DNA of 33,879 nucleotides from positions 1 to 33,879 of the forward strand of contig JALLLT010000110.1 in assembly GCA_025266875.1 (NCBI GenBank), read 5' to 3'. This stretch comes from Fennellomyces sp. T-0311 (Eukaryota > Mucoromycota > Mucoromycetes > Mucorales > Lichtheimiaceae). A program made the position numbers and the translations under genes. The notes below the pieces were generated by a model, which did no database searches, was not told the DNA's origin, and saw only the letters and a program-made list of their open reading frames with translations. Of this stretch, positions 9,029 to 17,594 are shown in pieces; position 1 is the first letter of the stretch, and every line of letters starts with the position of its first letter.

Positions 9029-9514
9029 CTACGCTACAACAATAGTCATACCATTTAGAAGTTCAGCAATGGAAATGACCTGAGCAGGAGGAAGGCCACT
9101 GGCACGCGACTCAAGGACCAAATCGAGACACCACTGAGGATACTGGATTGGTGCTACCCCAGCAAGGACACGTTGCACTCGAACTCGGTTGGCATTGGAA
9201 ATTGCACCTTGAGTAGCTTCGTGGTAACGCAAAGTCGCGCACCCAGGAGACTTGTTTAAACGGCATTGATCACAAGGATGCGAAGGCTCACCATTGTCAT
9301 TCCGGGGGCTGAAATTAAAGCAAACTTGACCCAAGCAATAGCAGCATTGACACACATTACTAGGACGATTGATGCCATACTCGACCTCTATAGCCATATT
9401 GGCAACAGGAACCGTCACACACGTACGACCGACACACTCACGACGAAACTGAACTGCTGGAAGACCAGGACCATGGGTTATGGTGGACGTAATAGGCGCG
9501 AGTTGTTGAACCAT
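9029..9514 (-). other. Antisense Cys-rich reading frame inside the chromovirus LTR, 161 codons
   Basis: A minus-strand frame from ATG at 9512-9514 to TAG at 9029-9031 lies wholly inside the LTR and ends exactly where Harbinger B inserted. It has coding-like composition and a cysteine cluster near the middle. The spacing is C-x-C-C-x-C-x4-C, then 15 residues, then C-x2-C-x7-C within PCDQCRLNKSPGC, resembling a zinc-binding module. A Leu/Val-rich C-terminal part follows. I do not recognise the family. It could be a gene captured by the LTR, an antisense retroelement gene, or an older gene into which the retroelement inserted. The frame at 4873-5451 may be its continuation. Confidence 0.35.
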
Positions 9515-9834
9515 TTGCAGAAACAGAAAAGTGATCAAGACAAGGAAAACGATCAACTAACAATTGACTAAACCAGCCACCTGAAAAAGTTTTCAATTTC
9601 AAACTCAATCGCAGTCAAGTGACAAGAACACATCCAAAACCAAGACCATGGTAGCTTATTCTATATTGCCTCATCAAATTGCACCACCCCTTGCCATCTA
9701 CCCTGCTACTTAGTAGCTATATTCTAAAAAATATTTTGTATAAGTCTAGCTATAGAGAGGGAGAGTGTAATGGACTCAAGCTCAAGCCCATTACAGTACT
9801 AGCTCTAGCTCAAGCTAGTGTAACCCAGCCTGGG

Positions 9835-9841
9835 TATAAAA
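9835..9841 (+). promoter_or_regulatory. TATA box of the left chromovirus LTR
   Basis: TATAAAA lies about 100 bp before the proposed LTR end and about 22 bp before an AATAAAG string. This fits a U3/R border. Confidence 0.55.
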
Positions 9842-10254
9842 GGCTGAGTTGTACAAAAGAATAAAGACACCTTTCTTTCACTGTATCATTTATTGACCTG
9901 ACCTAAAGGTGGGCACTTTATAGACTGGGTCTATAACACCCAGCATTTTTCTCCCTAAGAATCACGGCGTTATATAATCTCCATGGTAAACTTTGAATTC
10001 AGTAATGACATTACTAGCCCCATCTCTTCCGACAATTGTCCCTTTGACCTTTCTCTAGTCGTGATTTCCAGCACGCGCGATCAGCCTTTCACTCTGTACA
10101 GTGCCATGTACTACAACCAACGTTTTTATTCAGTTTCAGACATGTGTAAGGTATGTGTACTACTACTGCTGTAAACGCGTTTGTATTCTGTCTGCCACAA
10201 CTCTCTTTTCTGCCAGTACTGCTGTTCTCAAATTGTTTCCAAGCATTTTTAAAG

Positions 10255-10446
10255 CTGTTGCTATGGTTTTTGTGGTATACTTCTGAGTTGTGAGGTTGTA
10301 TATATAACTAATGCAGTTTTTTCTTATAAAGACAACTTTTACACAAAAACCTGTTGCTATGGTTTCTTTTACGGTATGCTTTTTGGGCTGTGAGGTTGTA
10401 TAGCTGGCTGATGCGTTTTTTTTATAAAGACCTCTTTTACGCAAAT
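10255..10446. repeat. Two-unit tandem repeat, about 96 bp per unit
   Basis: Both units start CTGTTGCTATGGTTT and share GTGAGGTTGTATA and TTATAAAGAC in the same order, at 10255-10350 and 10351-10446. They differ at many positions, so the duplication is not recent. No gene is attached to it. Confidence 0.7.
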
Positions 10447-10993
10447 TCTGTTACCTATAATATTGGTATGTATTTTTTCCACCATGATAAACAGATTCTT
10501 TTTCACTTCATTTTTTTTTATAGAGAACTTTTTGTATATAATCTTACAATATACTTTTCTTTAACTACAGTACTTAAACATTTTATATTAGGCGTCCTCT
10601 TGTTACTTGATCGTTCAAACAGTATGTTGGCTTTTTTTTTCTTTTATATGATACTAATTAGCTAGCTTTTCAATAGAGTGGAAAACAAAAAACAAACCTC
10701 ACACTATCAAAGCATATGTAAGAATAGCACTTTTTTTTTACAAAGCAATACTTTATTATTGGAAAAAAGGTAAGCATTTATAGTTTTATAAATAGAAATA
10801 CTTTTTGTATATAGTTTTTTTATTATAAGCTTTTGAAGTAATATTATTTTATCAATAAAAACACTTCTTTAACGTTATATAAAAGAAAAAAAAAACTTTT
10901 TTTTTTGCAAATGTGAACCAATTATTATTTAAGAAAAGAATAATAGTACGCTAGTTTTAACCAATAAGATGTTAAAAAAAAGAGAGAATGTAT

Positions 10994-11187
10994 GTTTTGA
11001 GCCAGGTTCAAAATCGCTCAAAGGCCACATTTGAGAAAATTAGCTGGCTCAAAGTTCACATTTGAGCAGAATGAGCTGGTTTAAATGTGGTCATTGATCT
11101 GGCTCAAAATCGCTCAAATGTGGGATTTGAGCCAGCTCAAATCAGCTCAAAGTCGGCCTTTGAGCCCAATTTTAGCCAGGCTAAAAA
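10994..11187. repeat. Cluster of GCTCAAA / TTTGAGC heptamers upstream of the tRNA gene
   Basis: Six GCTCAAA and four TTTGAGC words lie within about 170 bp, many extended to GCCAGCTCAAA or the inverse. Words in opposite orientation can pair, so the stretch may fold. It ends about 75 bp before the tRNA. It may be a small element or a remnant of one. Confidence 0.6.
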
Positions 11188-11260
11188 TCATTTTAAGTAC
11201 AGTGTTTAAAAGATAAACACAAAGGATGATGTTACTGCGCGCGACCAACGATAATGTCTT

Positions 11261-11334
11261 GATTCCTTGGTGTAGTTGGTTATCACGTCTGTCTAACACA
11301 CAGACGGTCCGCGGTTCGAATCCGCGAGGAATCA
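11261..11334 (+). tRNA. tRNA-Val (anticodon AAC)
   Basis: The 74-nt sequence folds as a standard cloverleaf. The acceptor stem GATTCCT pairs with AGGAATC, there is a D arm with GTGT...ATCAC and an anticodon stem TCTGT/ACAGA. The loop CTAACAC gives anticodon AAC (11295-11297). The T stem CGCGG/CCGCG encloses TTCGAAT, and the discriminator is A. The A and B box promoter positions are conserved. No intron and no encoded CCA are present, as expected in a eukaryotic nuclear gene. A T5 run at about 11383 could stop Pol III. It would read GUU, and GUC by wobble as inosine. Confidence 0.96.
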
Positions 11335-11421
11335 TTCATTGCAACTGTTGTAGTTGTTATAGCCTTTAGAGTGTTGTAATCTTTTTGGCAGATGTTGTTG
11401 TAGCCATTTCTGGCGGACTTC
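11335..11421. other. Spacer between tRNA-Val and the solo LTR
   Basis: There are 87 bp between the end of the tRNA and the LTR edge, with no gene. The LTR thus sits close downstream of a Pol III gene. Confidence 0.6.
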
Positions 11422-11969
11422 TGTCGTGTCACTTTTTGGCGGATAGATCCATGGCCAATAACAGAAAAGAGGTTTGAGAGAGAAGTAGATAGATGACGTT
11501 TATTGCTTTTGTCTATGGGGATATTTATATAATCTAGCTAATAAAGTATTATCTGTAATAATGCATGTAATGACTATGGTATGAGTAATGTGGGCAACAA
11601 GGTAAATATGTGTGAGTCATGCTGGGGTCTAAAAGGGGTGGACGCGTTGTGAGTAATATTCGTGCAACAGCGCGTTGCTGTGCAACAAAGAGGTATCACG
11701 AACAATCTGTCCAAAAAGAGAAATACAAAGAAGCCCGCCAGAATGGTTACGACACTTCCTTTGGTTTCCTTTTTGGATGATCCTTCCTTGTCGCGCAGTA
11801 TTAGCTGTTGCACAGATCGCTGCGGTATGCCGCAGTACCTCTTTGTACTCCCTTTTGTTATTATTCTTATCATCAAATCCATTATCCACGTCATGCACAG
11901 TAAGCTGCAGTAAGCCGCAGTAGTCACCATGGGAAATAATCCGGACAATCCGGACAATCCGGCGCATCA
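11422..11969 (-). repeat. Solo LTR (Ty3/gypsy), minus strand
   Basis: Read on the minus strand, it matches the 5' LTR at 29268-29443 at both ends. The 5' end is TGATGCGCC followed by CCGGATTGT repeats and ATTATTTCCCATGGTGA. The 3' end has ATATAAATATCCCC, TTCTGTTATTGG and a final GTGACACGACA. No primer site, polypurine tract or internal coding sequence flanks it, so it is a solo LTR. It is about 370 bp longer than the other LTR, the extra DNA being in the middle. No clear 5-bp target duplication is seen, so an edge may be off or decayed. Confidence 0.75.
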
Positions 11970-12196
11970 GCGCATACTTTTTAATCTCAGTATATGTCCA
12001 GATTCCCTATATGGTAAAAAATCTGAAGTCTGTGTACTGATACCTTATATGGTAAGAAATAGGCAGCCAATGCCGTGTATCAGAAGACGCTTTTGCTCAA
12101 TAAATCTTATTTGCGAAAAAAAAACTTTATTGTAAAAAAACCTTCAGGAGGGATGGCTCTTTCTTTTTGGGCACGAGCAGATGGCCGGGATCGCCA
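11970..12196. other. Spacer and 3' end of the broken minus-strand gene
   Basis: No gene. Two similar words, CCCTATATGGTAAAAAAT and CCTTATATGGTAAGAAAT, lie about 35 bp apart. On the minus strand AATAAA at about 12124-12130 follows the last exon of the broken gene and fits a poly(A) signal. Confidence 0.45.
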
Positions 12197-12921
12197 TCAC
12201 TGTACCTGTGGTTGTTGTGGTTGACGCTGTTGCTGTTGCTGTTGTTGTTGCCGGAGGGGAGCAAGGAAGGGATCGTACTCTTCATCTTCGTCCTCAAAAA
12301 TGTCAATGCAATCGTCGTCAGTATCGCCAGCGTTGTCAGCACTATATATATCGCGTTCTTCAAGTTAGGTCCAGTATTATCATCAGTTTGACAAAACATA
12401 CGTGTTCCCCGCGGCTGCACTGCTGATTTCCCTATCAAATAATAATGAGTATATAAAATACAAATACACCTTTTTTTATGCTTACCTTATGCTGACATGG
12501 AAGTCGACGCAGATGGAGTTGCTGCCACATCCTTATGGCCCATCCACAAAGCAACTCTGGACACAGTCGTTCGCGAGCTATTTTATAACAAGTTATCCAT
12601 GGACTTACGATGCATATACTAGAAGCTAGTTAAATCTGAGCATGCCATATGATATATCATTATACATACCTTCCATCCTGGTTGACTCGCATGCTTTTAC
12701 CTTTTGGACAATAGACGTACTTGAGCCACAGCTGGCGGATGATGGCTCTACTGAGCCAGTGATCTGTGCATCGTCTCAATGGCACCTTGTATACCTCTTG
12801 ACTATGAGCTCAAAAGTCTTGTAATAGTTGGCGATGGCATCATCACCTATATACCTGTAGTTCGAGGCACGCAAGGTGTTGACGCACAGATCCCTCACGC
12901 CATGGCTCCACGCAACAACTT
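12197..12921 (-). pseudogene. 3' exons of a broken gene of unknown function, split by 15.6 kb of transposons
   Basis: Read on the minus strand, the coding sense of 28505-28919 continues here across the Harbinger B copy 2 insertion point, with one TAA removed. Segments that look coding include CVNTLRASNYRYIGDDAIANYY, then in a shifted frame DHWLSRAIIRQLWLKYVYCP. After a GTATGT intron comes a Trp-rich exon (ELLCGWAIRMWQQLHLRRL). The last exon is acidic (DDDCIDIFEDEDEEYDPF), then Gln-rich, ending at TGA 12199-12197. Frame changes between segments and a TGA at 12778-12776 suggest decay, though some may be unresolved introns. I cannot name the family. Confidence 0.45.
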
Positions 12922-12941
12922 TAAGGGTCCTCTCAAGCCTT

Positions 12942-13105
12942 TAGGGCTCTAAATACGGGCGGGCAGGCCCGTGGACCGCCCGTTTTGGCCCGGCATTTTC
13001 GGGCATCGGGCCAGGAAAGCTGTATGAAGGTGGGTGCCCGAACGGGCACGGTCCTATATAGCGGCCCGCCCGTCGGGCCACTGGCCCGACCGAGTGCCCG
13101 AATGT
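12942..13105. repeat. GC-rich subterminal region of the hAT-like element (left)
   Basis: GCCCG/CGGGC words occur many times in both orientations here and again near the right end (about 14230-14370), in strong contrast to the AT-rich middle. Such clusters are the usual binding sites of hAT transposases. Confidence 0.6.
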
Positions 13106-13710
13106 GAAGCATATGTATTTTCTTTATGAAACGTCCATCTAAATGGCCCTTGTTATATATGTAATTTGATTCTATCAAAACCGTGTATTGCAAATAAAGA
13201 TTAATCAACTAAGTATACATCTTTAATATGGAAAGATTTGTCAAAAGGTTGAGCAGTTTCTACAATGATCCGGTTACACAATGATTGGTGTTGATGGGCC
13301 AAGTTGCGACAATGAAAGGCTGCTACGTCAATTAGCACTATTCAAACTGCCTGCAGCACGCTAATCCGCAAATGTCTTAGAACTTGGATAGGACCGGTAT
13401 TAGTGTGAAAGGGCTATGTGTTCAAGCAAAGATAATTTCCAGCTGGCATTGTGTAAGCAGAAGTAGAACGCGAAGATAAAGTGGATCAGTATAATGATAG
13501 CTTTATTACACGAAAAAAAAGGATAACAATAGTGATTGAAAAGTGTCTCGACCATACAGACGCTTTATTACCGAAAAAAACCAACCTTTGGCTTACTAAA
13601 GGTGGTGCTTCGCAGAAAACCATTGGATAAAGAAAAAAGAGCTACGACAAGCATCCTTCTTCATCTTGAGTAGTGCGCTTGAAAAAGTGTACCTATTTGA
13701 AAAACAATAA

Positions 13711-13753
13711 GGGTGGCTGTGTATGCACCATTACAATATGTACGCAGCCACCC
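13711..13753. repeat. Hairpin inside the hAT-like element
   Basis: GGGTGGCTG (13711-13719) and CAGCCACCC (13745-13753) are perfect inverted partners, followed by a T6 run. It resembles a terminator-like hairpin, but its role is unknown. Confidence 0.55.
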
Positions 13754-14730
13754 TTTTTTGATTGGGATGCACAATGTCGAAATGGAATGGAGTGCCGGTA
13801 AAACAAAGCTGAGTCATATGGTAAAATTCAGTTGTATGGAAAATAAATATGGTCGAGTAGTACTGTATGTGGTGATTAAAAATTCGTTCTGAAGCAATAT
13901 GGTCGACCTGAATTCCATTTGACGGGCATCGAGAGAAAAAACGTTGCTGAAAAAATGCAAAGCAGGATGCATTCCTACGCCATTTGCGATGTCGAATTGC
14001 TGGTTTGTCTCACTGTGTCGCTTTGGCTTTTTGTACTTCTTGGTCTTCCTTTGTTGCTTGCAGAAGTTCTGCTGTTTCAAAAAAGTGTGTGCAAGATAGC
14101 GATTACATGATCTAATACAATAAAGATGACTTTTGCCCAAACCTTATATACGATAACACAAGGCAGAACCCCATTTCACTTCTACATTAGTCATTGCTGC
14201 ATTAAGATCGTTTACATTGTAGATTTCATCGGGCGGGCCACTTTAATTTGGGCTCTTGTAATTTCGGGTTCGGGCAAAAGACATGGCCCGTTTCGTTGGG
14301 CCCGACGGGCCACGGGCCACAGGTGTGGCCCGGCTGAACTGGCCCGATGCCCGTCGGGCATGGCCCGTTTAGAGCCCTACAAGCCTACAATTAACGCCGC
14401 AAAATGATGCCCAAATATGGTTATGATATCAGAATTACTAATTGCGGTAATAAAAAATGGTGGCTTAAAAAAAGAGGTTGGCACCTCTTTTTTTCATGCG
14501 AAATTACCTTTTTCGGTTATGCTATAATGACTAATGAGCGCGTTCCTGTAAAAAATAAAGCTTTTTATCTTTTCTTCATCATTTATCGAAATTAGTCTGC
14601 AATGTCTGGAATCCCCGGTACAAATGTATTCAGTCTAGCCACAGGCATGTCTCGCGGAAGTCGTGGTGGACGTGGAAGTCGTGGTGGACGTGGAAGTCGT
14701 GGTGGACGTGGAAGTCGTGGTGGACGCGGT

Positions 14731-15152
14731 GGGAAAGGCTAAATGCACCCCCCTCTCGTGCACCCCACCCAGCACTTGTGATGTAGACAGTCGATTTCTA
14801 GCTAAAGCGCACCCTCACCCTGCACCCCTTCACCTTTCACTGTAGAATTTAACTTGACATGCCAAAGCGACCCGTGAGAATCCAACGAAACCATAATTAA
14901 ACGCGTCATCCCAAATCAACCCGTGAGAATCCAGGGAAACCATAATTAAATGTGCCATGCCAAATCAACCTGTGAGAATCCAACTGGGCAATAATCGACA
15001 TGGCAAATCGAACATTGAGAATCCAATAGAGCAGTAATCAAACGCGACACTCCAAGTCGACACGTGCGAATTCAGTAAAGCAGTATTCAGAAGTCGATAG
15101 CATTTGAATTTGCCGCCAGTGGAAAATAAATAAAGATATATTGCTCACCACT
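14731..15152 (+). repeat. MULE left terminal inverted repeat (422 bp)
   Basis: It matches the reverse complement of 24900-25273 closely over its whole length, apart from one additional unit of about 48 bp. From about 14863 to 15090 it is built of five imperfect tandem units. The common words are GTGAGAATCCA and ACCATAATTAAA. Confidence 0.9.
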
Positions 15153-16694
15153 TTAAGAGAATTCCGTGAAAGTATCTGTACAACAGTTCACAAGAAGATA
15201 AAAGGGTAGTCCTGAGCATCACTATTAAGCTTTCTTCCTTTTTTTATACTTAAATTTTCCAGTAATGTCATCCGAATCGCAAAACATGCCATCTATCAAT
15301 ATTGGTGATCGCTTTCCAACTATGGAAGATGCTCGTACTGCAATCAGAAAGTATATGCAAGCCTCCAACGTGTCAGCCACTACTATCAGAAGTGATATTG
15401 GCAAGCTTGTGATGGGCTGTAAGCACTCAGGCAAACCTCGCAATATTTCTGTCCGTCCTGACACAGTGAAACTGCCAACCGTGGTTAATTGTGACGGTAA
15501 GCCACAGAAAGAAGAGTCGAAGAAGACCAGAAAACGGGATTCGCAGCGCAAGGGATGTCCATTCTATGTCAAGGCAGTAATCCGAGAAGGCCGAGAATGG
15601 GAAATTGTTCAAGTCGTAAACGAACACAACCACCGTATGGCACTTGACAAATTCTCGTACCCTATGAATCGACGTTTGAACCATTCACAACGCGAACACG
15701 CTGTGAAACTGATCAAGGCACATGCTTCAAATGCCGTAATCAGTAGTGCTTTAAAGGCACTTGGCGCAGGACCAATTCCAAAGGACATCGGTAACTTACG
15801 CCGCGTCATTTTCAACAATGATCCTGAACATCAGATGTTCCACCTGATCAACGACCTCGAAGCAAACAGCTATCAGGTCAGATTTCAGGCAAACACTGAT
15901 GAACAAGGTGTATCGACCCTTCGCTCGCTCTTTTTTGCACATAATGACGCGATCAAGCTAGCACGAAAGTTCTCCGATGTTGTTTGTCTTGACGCAACGT
16001 ATAAGACCAACAAGCACAAGTTGCCTTTTGTCAACGTCACAGGCACTGCAAACATCGGCTATCCCAAACTGAAGACATTCTTCATCGCTGGCGGTTGGAT
16101 ACTACATGAAGACAAGTCCACCTATGAATGGTTTGCCGAATGTCTGGAATCTGTGGTCTGGCCAGCGAAAGAGGGGATACCATCACCCAAAGTACTTGTC
16201 ACGGATAGTGACAATGCAATCATGTATGCCTTGGATGTCATATTCCCCGCATCATACAAGCTTTTATGCCAGGTCCATCTTCGCCGAAATTTCGAATCTA
16301 ATATGGATAAGTTTTTCAAGGACAAGAATGACTTTAACTCCTTTATGCACGGCATAAATATGATGATGATGTGGAAAATGGAAGACAGTCGCACTGGGCT
16401 TACGGTGATAGCCACTGACGACACATATAATGAGGGTTACCGCTTGGTCCAGGCTGCATTGGAAAAAACTCACAACCCAGAAATAGCCAAAAACTACATG
16501 AACAAGTAATCACCAATAATTTATAGTTATGTGCTTCCGCTAACAGTTACTTCTCTTTACTACTGAAAGAAAGCTAAACGTCGAAAAACGCTGGGCTGGC
16601 AAGTTCATTGCAAAGGTCCCACATCTGGGGAATACCACTACCAATCGTGTGGAAGGCGCACATGCGGAACTGAAGAAAAATCTGAAAGCATCAA

Positions 16695-16719
16695 TACTGG
16701 GCAAAAGTAGAATAAGCCC
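16695..16719 (+). repeat. CACTA-like copy 1 left terminal inverted repeat
   Basis: Twenty-five bases, with three mismatches to the reverse complement of 23223-23247. Confidence 0.85.
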
Positions 16720-17522
16720 AGATTTACAAAAATAAGGGATTGTATTAAGTCTGTGGGGGGAACGTGTGCATGGGGAGAGCCCCCCAATTTTTTGTAGTGG
16801 CGGATCGTACTTCTGGTGGGAAAAAACAAAAATGGTAGGTGGTAAAGATATTTCCGGTATTTCGGGTATCATTTGTAAGCAAAGGCAAGTGATAAAGTTA
16901 TTTCCGATGCAATTCGCCGGCCTACGTAAACTATGGTGCCTGATTTAGGTGATGCGTAACCGTAATTTTTCTTGGAAGTCTATAGCGGCGCTTGGCAAAA
17001 GTGAACGGAACCATAAGAGAAGTTTATTTTTTTGTTCAAGTTAGCTCGGTAGCGAAATGCAAAAGCAATAAGCTGACCAAAGTGCAGAAGGAAAAAAAGT
17101 GAATTCTTAAGAATGGCAGAGAAAAAAGTGCTAGCATTGTAGTTGATTCCTTCATGATGAAGACATGATGACCGAGCGTTCGTACAATTCTTGTTTGAAA
17201 AGCAGCCCCGCATCGTTGCACATCGCATTACGCTTTCAAAACCAGAGAATGTGATAATTCAGCGCGCTACTTTTATCGTCGCGCTTAATGCAGATCAGAG
17301 TCGAAATAGGAAATCGGAAGAACTCCCGAAACGTGGCGGTGGATCGTGGATCGTGGATCGTGGATTGTGGATCATGTCGCGACCTGTCATAGCGTGATCT
17401 GTCAGAATTGTCAAGAGAAAAGATAGTTTGACATGAGGAGAGAGCATGTTGCCAAGCAAGCGATAACATGTTCAATCAGTGTTTATTCCGGCGGATCGCG
17501 TAATAAATCAAAGACGTAGAAG
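16720..17522. other. CACTA-like copy 1 left subterminal and 5' region, no gene
   Basis: I see no gene. A tandem run of about five GTGGATC-type words lies at 17337-17374. One AAGGGATT word at about 16732 matches the repeats of the right end. Confidence 0.5.
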
Positions 17523-17532
17523 ATATATAAAC
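17523..17532 (+). promoter_or_regulatory. TATA box of the CACTA-like tnp2 gene
   Basis: ATATATAAA lies about 65-70 bp upstream of the ATG at 17595. Confidence 0.5.
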
Positions 17533-17594
17533 GCGTAGGAAAACCATCGTTGAATACACTCTATTCATATTTTTCGAACTTACCTGCTATCTCT

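Larger units (their letters stand above)
1..9938 (+). mobile_element. Ty3/gypsy chromovirus, 3' part, carrying two Harbinger insertions
   Basis: The order RNase H, integrase, chromodomain, polypurine tract, LTR is that of a chromovirus (Ty3/gypsy clade with a chromodomain at the integrase C terminus). The 5' part (gag, protease, reverse transcriptase) lies left of the window. Bases 1-88 fall in its expected RT-RNase H region, but I could not read a clear domain there. Harbinger A splits pol at 1483-4384 and Harbinger B copy 1 splits the 3' LTR at 5465-9025. An in-frame TAA at 350-352 between RNase H and integrase is a further lesion. This is a dead copy that has served as a landing pad for other elements. 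Confidence 0.88.
4955..9938 (+). repeat. 3' LTR of the left chromovirus, split by Harbinger B copy 1
   Basis: The LTR starts TGATGG right after the polypurine tract. Its sequence is interrupted at 5464/9029 by Harbinger B copy 1. It has a TATA box at 9835-9841 and I place its end at about 9938 (ATAACA). Without the insertion it is about 1.4 kb. The 3' limit is uncertain because the 5' LTR is outside the window. The TGATG start is shared with the other two LTRs in the window. Both strands carry other signals: the antisense strand holds two sizeable reading frames. Confidence 0.6.
9939..11260. other. AT-rich spacer, no firm gene
   Basis: Between the chromovirus LTR and the tRNA gene I find no convincing gene. 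The stretch is rich in T runs. A possible short exon at 9983-10150 encodes about 56 residues (starting MVNFEFSNDITSPISS) and ends at a good donor, AAG followed by GTATGT. No continuation could be identified, so it may be a gene remnant. A 96-bp tandem duplication and a cluster of GCTCAAA words are listed separately. Confidence 0.5.
12942..14379. mobile_element. hAT-like non-autonomous element, 1438 bp
   Basis: The ends are TAGGGCTCTAAA and its inverse. An 8-bp target duplication flanks the element: CAAGCCTT at 12934-12941 and CAAGCCTA at 14380-14387 (one mismatch; the undisturbed site in copy 1 reads CAAGCCTA). Eight-base duplications and TAGGG ends with GC-rich subterminal DNA rich in CGGGC/GCCCG words are typical of hAT elements. 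No transposase frame is present, so it would need an enzyme from elsewhere. The interior is AT-rich and otherwise featureless apart from a strong hairpin at 13711-13753. Confidence 0.85.

Noticed and set aside
11147..11335. Minus-strand frame over the tRNA
   Set aside because: It is the antisense of tRNA-Val, a well-known source of false frames.
11574..11957. 127-codon minus-strand frame in the solo LTR
   Set aside because: It has several overlapping alternatives in other frames, no recognisable domain, and lies in the variable middle of the LTR.
12127..12438. Minus-strand 103-codon frame with a hydrophobic stretch, possible membrane protein
   Set aside because: The acidic then Gln-rich frame over the same bases, ending at 12197, has more coding-like composition and a poly(A) signal just after it. 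The hydrophobic reading is its shadow.
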